DNA from: Callipepla californica brunnescens
Lineage: Eukaryota > Chordata > Aves > Galliformes > Odontophoridae
Assembly: GCA_023055505.1 (NCBI GenBank)
Contig: JALIRH010000013.1
Span: 5,146,001 to 5,210,000 of the forward strand
Length of the DNA: 64,000 nucleotides
Direction: 5' to 3'
Made by a program: the position numbers and the translations under genes. The notes under the pieces are model-generated. The model did not search any database, had not been told where the DNA came from, and worked only from the letters and a program-made list of their open reading frames with translations. This document shows, piece by piece, positions 47,501-59,100 of this stretch (position 1 is the stretch's first letter; every line of letters begins with the position of its first letter).

Positions 47501-48790
47501 AAGCAATAGGGGCTGAACAGTTACGTGCAATCCTTCATCACTGCATGCAATTGAGTAGCAGGGAGAAAAGAGCACAGTGTCATAGTGCCAACACTCGTGT
47601 TGTCTGAAAATGAGTTCTTAGAGGAACACAGTGAGGGGAAAAAAACAATGCTGTTGCTTTTGTAAAAAGGTGGGCTGGGGAAGTGCAAGTCAGTATGAGT
47701 GAAACGGGGACTAGGAGTGGTGGATCCAGCCTGGTCTCTGTGCCAAGAGGGAGATGGAAACAGCTGGAGAGAATTTGAAGGGAAAACATAAATATTACTC
47801 AGGCACTGGAAAACAGTCTTTATAAATAGCTGCATGGGAGCTCAGCCATCGGCTGCACAAGGGAAGGTAAGGGCTGATGTGATCCCTGCACAGTGAGACG
47901 TGCTTGGTATTTGTTGTGGGGAACTTTCTAATACAATAGAAGTCACAGAGCAAGAGAAAGTACCCAGAAGGTCAAATTTAGATGAAGTTAGCATCCAAAT
48001 GAAATGTAACATACTCAGTAGAAGAACAGGGGAACAGGCTGCGAGGAAAACTTTTCCCTCATTGCCTGACATGCTGAAGGTCAGATCAGATAGCTTTCTA
48101 AGAGATGTGCTTCGCTCCAGATGTGGGGAAAACATTTGCTTGTGGGAATGTCAGCCTGGATTACTCTGGCATCTCTTCCTGCTTCGATACCCACACATTT
48201 GTGAACCAAATAAGTCCTCCTGCTCTGCCCTTCCTCTCCCCGCTGTTTGCTCCTCTCTAGGCAGCACAGTGAGGGCTTTCACACTGCTCTCAGCATTCAT
48301 CACGGCACCATTAGCACTGCGATATGGAAATGAGCAGGTTCAGATAGCGCTCCCGTGCTTTGCGGTCAGGTGCGTGTGGGGTCATGGGGGAATCGTAGGA
48401 TCGTGGGATGGCTCAGAGGTCACTGAGTCCTCTGAAACATCAGGAGCCTGAGAAGGGGAGAGGAGCAGAACAACAACTGCAAGTGGAGAACTCCTCTTAG
48501 GTACACGGCTGAGGTGAACTGCACCTGTGTTTGGGGTCAGACCGAGCCCTCTTTGCTGCTCTTTGCCAGTGGCACCTATTAGATCGGTCTGGTGAGGAGC
48601 TCAGCACTTTAATCCTGCTCTCTCTAGCAGTGCCCGCGGTTATAGACACAAGCTCTGCAGCTTATGCTTTTATTCTAGGAAGTTCCTAGGAAGAAGGAAA
48701 ACAAAACAAAAACAAACCCTCAGCAGAGCAAAGAAACGGGGAGGCACGTTGTGCTGCGGGCAGGTGCTCCAGAGGGCCGGAGCCGCGAGT
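44521..48790. other. Head-to-head spacer between SMARCA1 and GAB3
   Basis: No gene recognised. A T-run is near 45679-45693 and A-runs near 46700-46730. A short piece near 48389-48440 (AATCGTAGGATCGTGGGATGG) resembles a CR1 3' terminus. Open frames up to about 180 codons, such as 47900-48451, lack family features. Confidence 0.5.
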
Positions 48791-48796
48791 CCGACA

Positions 48797-48967
48797 GCAT
48801 CCCCGGCTACCGAGAGCATCCCCAGGTACCGACAGCATCCCCGGGTACCGACAGCATCCCCAGGTACCGACAGCTTCCCCGGGTACCGACAGCTTCCCCG
48901 GGTACCGACAGCATCCCCAGGTACCGACAGCTTCCCCGGGTACCGACAGCATCCCCGGGTGCCGGGC
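48797..48967. repeat. 19-bp minisatellite, nine tandem units
   Basis: Nine contiguous 19-bp units with consensus GCATCCCCGGGTACCGACA, varying at GCATC/GCTTC and CGG/CAG; the last unit is degenerate. It ends about 270 bp upstream of the GAB3 ATG. Since 19 is not a multiple of three, three units give a 19-codon repeat, which produces long open frames on both strands. Confidence 0.95.
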
Positions 48968-49052
48968 CCCGCGCTCACCGCCCGCGGCGCCGCATCACTC
49001 GGGCGGGGCCGCCGTCGGGACCCCGCCCGGCCGTCGGTCCCCGTCGTCCCCA

Positions 49053-49059
49053 TCACGTG
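49053..49059. promoter_or_regulatory. GAB3: TCACGTG E-box upstream of GAB3
   Basis: TCACGTG about 181 bp upstream of the ATG, a USF or MITF/TFE-type site. Motif match only. Confidence 0.4.
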
Positions 49060-49126
49060 CTCGGTGTGCTGCATTGTGTTCGCGGCGGAGGGAGGAGGGC
49101 CGGCCGTGTCAGTGATCAATGTCATG

Positions 49127-49134
49127 ACTTCCTC
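49127..49134 (-). promoter_or_regulatory. GAB3: GAGGAAGT ETS/PU.1-type site upstream of GAB3
   Basis: GAGGAAGT on the minus strand, about 106 bp upstream of the ATG. It matches the core PU.1 site, which would suit the known macrophage/M-CSF role of mammalian GAB3. Binding is inferred. Confidence 0.4.
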
Positions 49135-49239
49135 CCCGGGCCGGAGCGCTGTGGGAGCGGGGCCGGAGGAAGCTCGCCGATCGCCGCCGAACGAGGCGCG
49201 GCCGCGCACCCGCGGACCCGCGCGCGGAGCGGGGGGAAG

Positions 49240-49311
49240 ATGAGCTCCGGGGACGTGGTTTGCACCGGCTGGCTCATCAAGTCGCCTCCCGAGAGGAAGC
49301 TGAAGCGATAT
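49240..49311 (+). CDS. GAB3: GAB3 first coding exon (start of PH domain), partial gene
   Basis: Encodes 24 residues, MSSGDVVCTGWLIKSPPERK-LKRY, ending at a perfect GTAAGT donor. GAB proteins are cytoplasmic docking adaptors with an N-terminal PH domain that bind SHP2, GRB2 and PI3K after receptor activation; this exon is the first PH strand. VCTGWL-KSPPERKL fits GAB3; GAB1 has CSGWL-KSPPEKKL there. The start has context GAAGATGA. The remaining exons lie beyond the right edge. Divergent from SMARCA1, with ATGs 4.9 kb apart. Confidence 0.85.
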
Positions 49312-49775
49312 GTAAGTGCTCGCGGAGCCCGTCCTTCCCCGCGGGGCTCTCGTTCCCGAGCGGACGGAGCCGCGTTCCGTCCGTGTGCCCGCGTCCGCGC
49401 TGCCCCGACCCGCTCCGTGCCGGCTGCTCGGGCGCAGCCCTGCTGTCGTTATGCAATGTGCCCTAGGTTAAAAACCGCAGCTCTCTTTCAGTTAACGGTA
49501 CCGTAACCAGCAGCCTCGGAACACAATTTCGGATGCATCTCCCCCCGGGAAGAGCGCACCCCCCTACCCACCCCCCCCACACACAAAAAAAGAGCCATCA
49601 CGTTCAGCTTTGTTACGATGCTTCAAACGCTTGCTAACGGCCGCGGTCGGGATACTTTTATTCAGCAGCTCAGTGCGCAAGAGGCGGTCACCGAGCGGTG
49701 CTGCTGGGGCAGGGGGCGGGGGGGGGCAGGGGCCGTGCTGCCCAGCCCCTGCTCGCCGTGGGGACGGACTCTGCC

Positions 49776-49832
49776 CCATGCAAACGGCTCCACTGCATGC
49801 AAACGGCTCCACTCCATGCAAACTGCTCCGCT
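49776..49832. repeat. Three 19-bp tandem units with octamer-like cores
   Basis: Three units of 19 bp, CCATGCAAACGGCTCCACT and two variants. Each has ATGCAAAC, one base from the POU octamer ATGCAAAT. About 465 bp inside GAB3 intron 1. Confidence 0.85.
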
Positions 49833-50084
49833 CCGCGCTGCATCTGTTGTTCTGCACAAAAAAAAAAGAGATATGGGGTGCGCGTTGCAAACATAGGAAG
49901 CTGCATCGCTGCAGAGCTGCAAGGAAGGCATTTCGGCTCGAAAGAAACGACCCTTGAAAAATAATAACGTATATATGTAATAGCTTGGGACAGCAATAAA
50001 ACTGTACGCCCGCCGGGGGCTGTCCTGCGCCCTGATGCTCCCTGTGCAGGTGCTGTGCTGCTGCTCGCACTGCGGTGCGATGCC

Positions 50085-50132
50085 TGCCCTGCCCTGCCTG
50101 CTCTGCCTGCCCTGCCTGCCCTGCCTGCCCCT
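50085..50132. repeat. CCTGC-rich short tandem repeat
   Basis: Imperfect repeats of CCTGCCCTG/CCTGCTCTG type in GAB3 intron 1. Confidence 0.7.
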
Positions 50133-53100
50133 GCTCCCCAGCGCAGCTCAACGTCACTCGCCGTATTTGCTTCTGTTTATCAGCGTTTTTGAGCCGGACT
50201 GCTGATGTGAGCTTTTTCTCATCGCATGAGGAATAAGTGCCTTGCGAAGAACGTGGCGGAGATCGTTTGGTGGGGTATATTTCCTTTCTGCTAAAACTAG
50301 GAGAAAGGCGAATTTACTGAGGTTAGGATTTACTTTTAACGTGCTCTGAGCCAGAGTTTCTTCTCTTAGATCGTAGCGTGGCGTTGGAATGGCTGAATAT
50401 TTGCTTTATTCCGGTAACGTTTTCCAACTCTAAAATAACCACGGTGATGTGTCTCAAGGGAGCTGCAGATAAAATCCGGACATGTAATTGTCGTCCTGTG
50501 TTGCACCGGGGTGCTAACAGCCCTGTGCAGCAGGCACCAGACAGTGCGGGAGCCACTGATTCAGCCAGCTGGTACCGTTAGTAACTGCCACAGAAGCTCT
50601 TTTTGATGACTCAATATTCATAAAAGGGCAAAGTAGAGAAAATACGAAGTGATAAACTGGGGTTTGAAAGCCCCCATTATGCAGCTGGGGACGGCAACCA
50701 CAGGGGCTGTGAGCAGCACGCACAGACTGCGGCCCCCTCGGCTCCAGGGGTAATGGCTCTGTGCTGTTCTTCCCGCAAGAGCCACCAGGTTAGCCGGATC
50801 TCTGCAGATTAGGCTTTGTTTTCTGATTAGGAGGATGAACTACTCCTTTGTCCACAATAAAGCAGAAAGAAATCTGCTGTAAGCGCAGCGAAGGCTGGAG
50901 TCCCCTCTCATATGACTGGTGACACAGGAGGTGCTGCAAACCAAATGGAAATCGTTTCTCACGTGCTACGTTGTGTTCACTTCTCACACCGTGAAGAAGT
51001 GTGTACGGCGTTGCAGCTCATGCATCTCGCTCAGGGCTGGGAGGCAACGCATTCAGACTGCCCTGCCTGCCTGGGAGCAACGGAGCTGGAAAACAAAGCC
51101 CGCTTCAGTGGGCTTCAGGAGGTGTCAAACGTCAGCCTGGTGCTGGCCCCGCAGAGCAGCCAACAGCCACACATCAACGGCATGGCAGCAGCACTCGTGC
51201 CCTGCTGGCACTGCCTGCAGCAGAGCTGTCTGGGGGCTCAGGGGCTGCCCACCGTCCCGCTGTGTCACCTCCCAGCATCAGCATCAGGCCCGGGCTCTCT
51301 GCACGAACACAGATCCCTTCTTACTCCTCAGGCTCTCACAGTCACTAAGAAGGTCCCGAGACATTCACTGGGATCTGAGCAAAATGATGAATTTGGGAAC
51401 TGGGAGCTGCAGAGAGTTCCCCTGAAGCCGGTGGGAATGTTTAATGTTTATAAAATTGGGGCAGTTTGCCTTTGTAAAATGGGACCCTAAAGACCAGAGC
51501 ATGCTCTCCTTTTTAATTGTTCTCTAGTGAGACCAGTCAGGTTTTCTGTGCATAAACAAGAGCAGGATTTGGCTCTAGGTTAGCAGTTATTTTCCAAACA
51601 CTGAGAAACAAAAAGCAGGTGTTAGGAGCGTGCATTTTTCCTGTAAAGTCTTGCAAAGCTGATGCTCTCAGTAGTACTATTCTTAGAAGTGTCTTATCAT
51701 TCCCTAACAAAGGCTGCTCCCTTACATGTGCAGGAAACGAACATGAGATTAATTACCCGCATGTAACTTTCTGTAAAAACAGAGCGCTCAGTGCTGAACG
51801 CCGAGAATTCATTAGAAAGCACGGGGTGCCTCACTCCAGCAGGCAAACACTCTGACACTGTGCTCAGGGTACACGCAGTTCTGCTCCTCTGCCTGACACT
51901 TGAAACATGAATCTGCCATAGCAGCCGGCTGGGGAGGCAGAGGACTCTCCTGGGAGAACTGTGGGTGTTTGCTGCCGTTCTTTGTCCCATATGTGTGACG
52001 TGAAAGCTGTGCTGCTCTCGTTTCCCCACTTTGTTTTAGGGTCTCTTGCCCACTGGGGCCGCGTGGGCTGGGGGCTCAGGGGAGCCGGGTTTGGGGCGGG
52101 CAAGAGAGGAAGAAGGCGCTCTGCAAAACTGGGAAGTGGCATGGTGAGGTGAAGTCTGTCCTGCTCGAGACAGAAAATGCAGTCGCAGGCAGACTCAGCC
52201 CTGCGGGAGGAAAACCTGGCCCCACTGGAGATGTCTGTTACGGGCATTAGTGGATTGCGAGTACCAGCTTCTGCAGGAAATTAGATGTCATGGGAGAACC
52301 TGCTGCGAGTCCAATGGTCGCTCAGTGCCTTGTATTAGAGCTAAGTGCTTCCAGCCAGGGGGTTGGGTTAGGCAGAAGGAACCTCAAGGGCAAAAAGTGT
52401 GTGTTTGTTGTAAGTAAAAATCACAACGCTCAGGGTGATGTTGTAGCCCAGCTCTGTAACACTGGCTGTCAACATGAAGCTTTGTGTAGCTTTTCATGCT
52501 GAGGTCTACCTGATCACTGAATCGTGATAGTTGTTTTCTGCTTAGTGAAATAGGGAGAAAATCGCTTAATGGCCTGGAAAACAAGGGCATTTTACAGCCA
52601 GTGCAAAATGTCACAACCAGGGAAATAAAGGCATGGCAAGGGCACAGAGGATGCTTAATGAAGTAGGAGATAAATGCCATGGAGAAGGTATATTTTTCAT
52701 GTGCTGATAAGGAGATGGAGATCAGACTTTTAACAGGCAGCTAATCTGAACCCGCCCTTGAGTCGTGCTGTAGGTCCTCATGCCTGGGAGCATCAGTGGC
52801 AGTCAGCAGCCTGCCCGCTGCTCAAGGAGTCCTCCTTAGGAGGGCTGCAGTAGTGAAGGCTGTGCACAGACACTGCTTGGTGTGAGTCGGTGCGGCTCCG
52901 TGAAGTCAGCTGCACAGCTGTACCCCAGCTGAAGAGCTATTTTTAATCTCCAGTACTGTACAAACTGATGAGGGAAGACCACTTGCTCAAAAAGAGCAAG
53001 TCTCTCTCTTTACTTGGGGAGCTGGATTCTTTAGACACTGAAAATCAAAATTCCTTCTCAGCATCTCTCAAACAAGAGTCCAAAATGAACCAAAGGGTAG

Positions 53101-56100
53101 AAAACTCAGCTCTGCATTTCTTAAAGCTCTATTTGTTGGAGCATCTGAGCTGCAAAGGCAAACAGAGGGCTCAGCTAGCATCAGATGAGCAGGTTGAGAC
53201 TAACAGTTTGCATCCATTCGGATTTTTAAGAGTGGGATTTGTGCCTGTAGGCAAGATCTGGCAACTCCAGACAAGTTTAAAAGATGGCCTTGTGGAGTTA
53301 TGGCTCCACAGCAAGTTGGGTAGGTCCGCAGAACCGAAATAAGCAGTGTTATAAATCAAAAAGGCAGGAAAATAGTGTCTGTGCTGCTGTCTGCATGGGA
53401 AGGGCCATCAGAAGGGCACAGCAGGTAGCATGAGATGGCTGCCTCTGCTGGCCTAGAGCAATGACCATTGTGCCCATCGCTATGGTTGTACGAGATCAGA
53501 GGACTCAAATGACTTCCTCATTTTTAACTGAAGTTCTGATGTTTATCAGGAGAGCAAATGGGAAGTTAGTGGCCACTAAGAAGAAAAAGTCAAGTACAAC
53601 TATGGAAGAGTTTGCTCAAGTAATAGGAACAAGAATCACTCAGCACAGCAAGGGGTGCGTGGGATGTGGAGCTGCACTCTGCTTAGCGTGGGCTGGTGAC
53701 ACTGCCACCTCCGCCTGAAAGAAATCCCCAAGAGCCGGGTGAACTCAGATAGTTCTGCTGCTGGTTTGGGAGTTGGGGTATTTTTCAAAAAAATAACTAG
53801 AATGTAACTTCTGTCCGTCAGCCTGTTCATTTCCAGATGTTTCCTACAAAGCTTCTCGTGCTCTGCCCTCTCTGAGCAGAGAGCTGAGGCCACCTTTCAC
53901 ACCCTGCTGGAATCTGCAGCCCCAGCTTGCACTGAGAGTGCATTTAGACAGCGTACTCGAATTTTGGGAAGGTGGGAATTAGAGTGCCCTGTGATGGAGA
54001 ATGATCACGGAGCCTTTTAGCTGCTGTAGTTTTAAGCTTCGTACCTGTGTCTGTCCTGCTTCATTTTAAAGTCTGGCGTAAAATCTCTCCAGTAGAAGGA
54101 AATACTCAGTTTTGAGAAAATTGTATACCAGATGAGGACTTTAGGATAGAAGCTCCCATGCTGCGGACTACACATCACCGAACAAACAGATCTCATGGGG
54201 AAAACAAGAGCAGAAAATTAATTTTAGAGAGGAGCTTCCATCCTTAAACGTTTCTAATTAGCTGGATGCAATTCAGACCGCGTTCCGCCGTTTGACTGTG
54301 CTTTGGTAGGTGAAGCACGATGGTTATTCTAGGCCATTTTCTTCCATCCTAACTGTATTTTGGTCATTTAAATGAAATGTTTGGTGAGATAGGCTGACTT
54401 CTAAGAAAAAATAATTTCTAAAAAACACTGCTGTTCTTGGCAACCTGAGTATCAGAATGTTAAGCAGAATAACTTCCCTCAGACTATTTATTTGGGTGGG
54501 GCTGTAATAGCTCTGAAGCCCCAGTTTAATCTTTGCCTACATGTTTTCAGTGCACAGGAATGTCCAGCTATTGGTTTCTATTCAAAACAGAAACCCACCA
54601 CTTATCAGTTCTTTGCATTCAAAAGTAGAGACTTAAAAAAAACATGTTTGAAATTGAGAAGGAAATGTTAACTTGAGTGGTAATTGCACTCGTGATGCAA
54701 GTGAACATACACTGAAGGAAAAAGCACTGAAAGTAGCACTTTGGTGAACTATTTGTGGTAGCGTGAAAACTATAATGTGAATAAACACATTGTTTTTACC
54801 AACGATGTGTCAAAATGCTGTGAATGCATATTATGCCAGTGTGATGTTTTCAGGGAAAAGGGCACTTTACTCCTGTAACATTACTTGGTAGAGAAACAGT
54901 CTCTTTATTTGCTTGCTTGTCCCTTTCATTTGAGTTGGAAATGAATTAACAGTGAGATAAGACAAGGAAAGAATGCCATGTTTGAAATGAAATTTGCATG
55001 TCAAAACATTACAGGCAGCCAGATAAAATAGATTTTCCTCTTTCTCACCTAATTGTTGAATAAAAATGCTGGATTGCAACCTTTTCTTATTTTCTGCTTT
55101 GCAATGCTCTTCACTTGTTGGGTTGCCAGGGAAAAGAAGTCCTAAAAGCCATGCAAAGTTCAGTTTTAAAATCTGCTGCATAACTTAATATTAATTTGTT
55201 AAAAATGAAATAAAACCAGTGTCTAGCATTCACCTCAGCAAAGCATTCTCCTCCTTTTCTCAGCTTAACTCCTAATAGTTTTCCAATAGCCAGAATGCAA
55301 CAACTGTTCTTAGAGATTTTGCTATTCCCCTTCCTCTGAAGTAGCTGATGCCAGAAACCCCACTGAGCCCTGCAGTCACAACCACCTCGCAGCTTTCCAA
55401 CGAGCCTGGAGCAGTGCATGCCAGCTGCTCAGTATCTGTTCCTGTAGAACATTTGATGAAAAGACAGTAAAATGTCATTACTAGTGTGAGTTTCAAATTA
55501 CTTAAATGAAGGTGTTAATTTAAATGGAACTCGGATTGACACCTGAAAGCTTTTGACTCATTTTTACAGTACGTTTTAAAAGACAGTAGTTTCTGTGAGC
55601 CCTGTGCATGGCAAACATTATTTGCCCTGAGAATCCCAAGTCTCGGGGACTGTGGGTTCTGTGTTCGTATTTCTGTTGAGCCGAATAATGGTCATAATGG
55701 GGCCCTTTCTGAATGTGCAACGGTTGTAATCTCAGCAGAGTGCATAGTTTGTGGACAGTCTGTTTTCACATACCAGACTTGCAAACTTTGTGGAAGGTCA
55801 AGGATCTTGCAGTTGTGAAGACATTTGTTCAGGCTGATGGGAGCTGGTGGTGCCAAGAAGCAGCAGCCAGTAGTTGGGAGCAGTCATCGCCCATTTGTTA
55901 CTTGCAAATTCCACAGTCTGGGTGATCAAGCCTCTACAACTCCCAGAAGCACTGAGCTGATGCCTTGTGCTGTCCTGGTCAGGGACTGGCCAGGCTGGAG
56001 GGCACACCCAGAGGTGGGTAGGCACACATCTGCAGAGCCGCTGGCAGGATGGCCATGTGCTGGCCAGAGCTGTGCAGAGGAGCAGCGTGTGCAGAGGCGC

Positions 56101-59100
56101 CAGCTGGGCTTATGGAGGCAGCGAGGCTGTGCTTGCACAGGGCCCTCACTGCTGCGTGAAGTGCTCACTGCTGCGCCAGCTACATCTGCGTTGTTTACTA
56201 ATATTTATAGTAGGAGCTTTGCAGTTGTAAGTAGTTTTATATTTAATAAGTTCAACATTTTGAACCCGTCCTAATAAAGTGATTAAGTTCTCACTGAGGC
56301 CCTAGGCTTAAAAATAAGTGGCACTGCTGAGGGAATTGTTTTTCTGAGATACTTCATCACCTTGCTCCCACTGAGATAGGATTTGCAGCGTGTCCTCAGG
56401 CAGTACCTCTCTGACGTGAGGGGTGCTTTATGGCTTTCTGCTCTCTTACTCTTCCTGTAGTGAGATTTGAACTGCTAAATGCTGACTGTCCATGTTACTT
56501 GTATTTCGCTTCGGTGCCTTCTGTAGTGTCCCTTCTGGACAGATAACCCCAGTTGTCATATCACCCTGAGCTGCAGATCATAAGGTAATGGAAAACTTCT
56601 TGAAACATGAAGGGAAAACACCAAATACATTCCATCATTATTTCAGTATCCTCCCCAAACTCTGCTGAGTGCAAGTGAATGAGTTCTCTGCTGAGCCTGA
56701 GAGCTGTTTGAGCTGAAACGTCATTATGACAAGCAAACAAGAAGGTCAGGGCGAGTGGGACTTGCATAGCTAGGAGCCATCACGGTGCTGGGGCTGCTCG
56801 CTTTCCTCAGGCATCTCCACACTGGCTTTGCAGAATGGGAACCTCATAGTACTGGCTTGTACAAGGGAAAACAGAAGCATTTATTGAAGTGTTACTAGAC
56901 TGTAAGGCCTTAAGAGTTTTCTTATGAAAAAGTGTTCTTTTTTTTCTGTTCTTTTTTCTAATTACAACTGTGAAAGTACCGTTGCTATGTTACTGCGATG
57001 GTGTGTAGGCTGCTAAATAAATAGAGGCAGTTTAGTCCATGCCAGAAATAGAAAGACAGGTCAGAGGTGACATTTGGGACATGATGAGAAAAAAAGAATA
57101 TATAATTTCCTTCCTATCATTCTCTTCAGCCTCATTAACCCCAGCCTGCTTAGAAGGAAATTACAACAGAATTTCATGGTATGTGAGAGTACTTTAGCAG
57201 TAATAGTCCATTTTTAAATTGGCACCTATGGAGCTTCACTGAGAGTTTTGGTTTTGTTTCTCACATGATCCAATTTTCAAGGCCAACTCCGGCAGCAGTG
57301 TGGCAGCTCACGCACTTCTGAACTGAACTGCAGCTCTGGGGCACCTGAGGGACGGGGCACTGCCAAGAATTCCCTCTGGAAAGGTGTGCTCAGGAGGGAA
57401 AGCATGACAAAGAGAGCGAGCACTGAGAAAACACACCGCTGCAAAGCTAGAAACAGGAAATCTGAATCCATTGTCCTTTTTGGGACAGCTTGGCCGCTGA
57501 CCAAGGCCCAGGCACACAACAACACGCGTAGGCCCTCCCACAAGCGTCCCTGGGTACCGCTTGAACCCTTGGCCGTTGCTTCTCTGCGGGCTGGTGAACA
57601 TGCACGAGGCCTGGGTCACACTCACACCAAGGCATCTCCAGTGGTGTCCCCAGCTGTGATCACAGCACAGCCACCAAGGGGGCTGTGGTAAACAAATTAT
57701 TGATGCGGCACAACAAGAAGTGTCTGGTTGCCTTGTGAATTAGGAAGAAGCCCACAGCCGTAACCTAAACCAGTCCGGTGCAGGCAATCCCTGAGAGATT
57801 TTTCTTGTGGTGCTTTGTATCTGCTGCTTCCCTACCAACAAAACATGTAAATGTACCCCCTAACCCAAAGAGACCTTTGGATCTAAAGTGGAAATCTGAG
57901 GCATTCCAGAAAATCCCACATTCACCATTAAACTTAAAGAGGAGAACTAAATTAGAGGGTACGGCAAGAATTAATGATGCTAAGTACAGGTTTCCTTGCA
58001 CCTGAATTGCAGGGCTTTTGTAATTCTCTTTTTATTTGTTAACACAACTTGAAAAGAAGGCTGGAATTGGAATGGCTAGGAATATTTCTTTACATGATGG
58101 ATTTGAATAGCTGGTTTAATAAGAAGCTGTACTAACATCCAGCCAGAAGCCAGTCCCCAGTGCCTTAGACCTTGAGCCACATCCACGGACAAGGTTCTGT
58201 CAGCACATGACCATCGAGGTCATTTATTTATTTACGTGAAGAGGTTGATTGATGCCATAATTGAAGACATTTGGGCTTTTTTGTGCACAGCAAGTGTTCA
58301 ACCTTATGCTGAGGGAGCGAGCGTCATAGGCTTTCTTGCCCCCTGTGGAGTTCAAGTTCTGCTTTGAGCCCACTCAAATCCTGTACCCTTACCAGAGGTT
58401 GCATTTATCTCAGACTCTGAAGAACAATTACTATGATTTATCTGTCTTCAGAATGAATAAGATTTTACCAGGTGTTTTCTGCACTGAAATCTCCAGCCAG
58501 GAGAATTGCAACCTACAGCCCATCCTTTCCAGGCTTCTGTTGCTCACACTCAGCAAATTGCCCAGCCTTCACCATCACCAGCTGCATTGCTAAATGGAAA
58601 GGAGGATGAATTACACCCTCTGCAGCTCTGTTATGTTCTCCTCCTGAAGGACCTATTTGTCTCTCGTCATATTTCCAGGTCTTTTGTGCTTGAAATGATC
58701 TTCAAAACTCTATAAATAAATTTGGTGCGCTGGCAGGTGAGTTAAAGCTGTTTGCCATTAGATTACTCCTAGAGGGATGCAATGACATTTGCCTCTTTGT
58801 TGAGGTTAGCAGCTTGATTGTTAAAAATGAATGAAATCTTGTCAAGCAGAAGACTCCTGACACAGCCAGGTTTCAGATATACTATAGCTAGCCAGGGGAA
58901 GATTAAGTTTGTTTACACGGCAGGGGCTCCCCTTACCGCGGCACTTACCTCGTGGTGGCCCCAGAGAGGCTTTGGTGAAACCCACATCCAAGAGCAGGGG
59001 ACACAACCTGGGGACGAGGAGCTGGGCAGAGTCTGCTTGAAGATGTCACCGTGCTGGTCTTTCCTGAAAAGGGATGGAGAGATGCACCCAAGTGATATGT

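Larger units (their letters stand above)
48960..49460. promoter_or_regulatory. GAB3: CpG island promoter of GAB3
   Basis: CpG-dense block around the first coding exon. No TATA box seen. It carries the E-box and ETS-type sites listed separately. Confidence 0.75.

Noticed and set aside
49240..49311. Identification of the adaptor exon as GAB1
   Set aside because: VCTGWL-KSPPERKL fits GAB3 better than the GAB1 pattern CSGWL-KSPPEKKL. Only 24 residues are available, so a small doubt remains.
48670..49506. Long open frames of 160-250 codons on both strands upstream of GAB3
   Set aside because: They are produced by the 19-bp minisatellite and CpG island. Only the 24 codons from 49240 match a known protein, and a splice donor follows.
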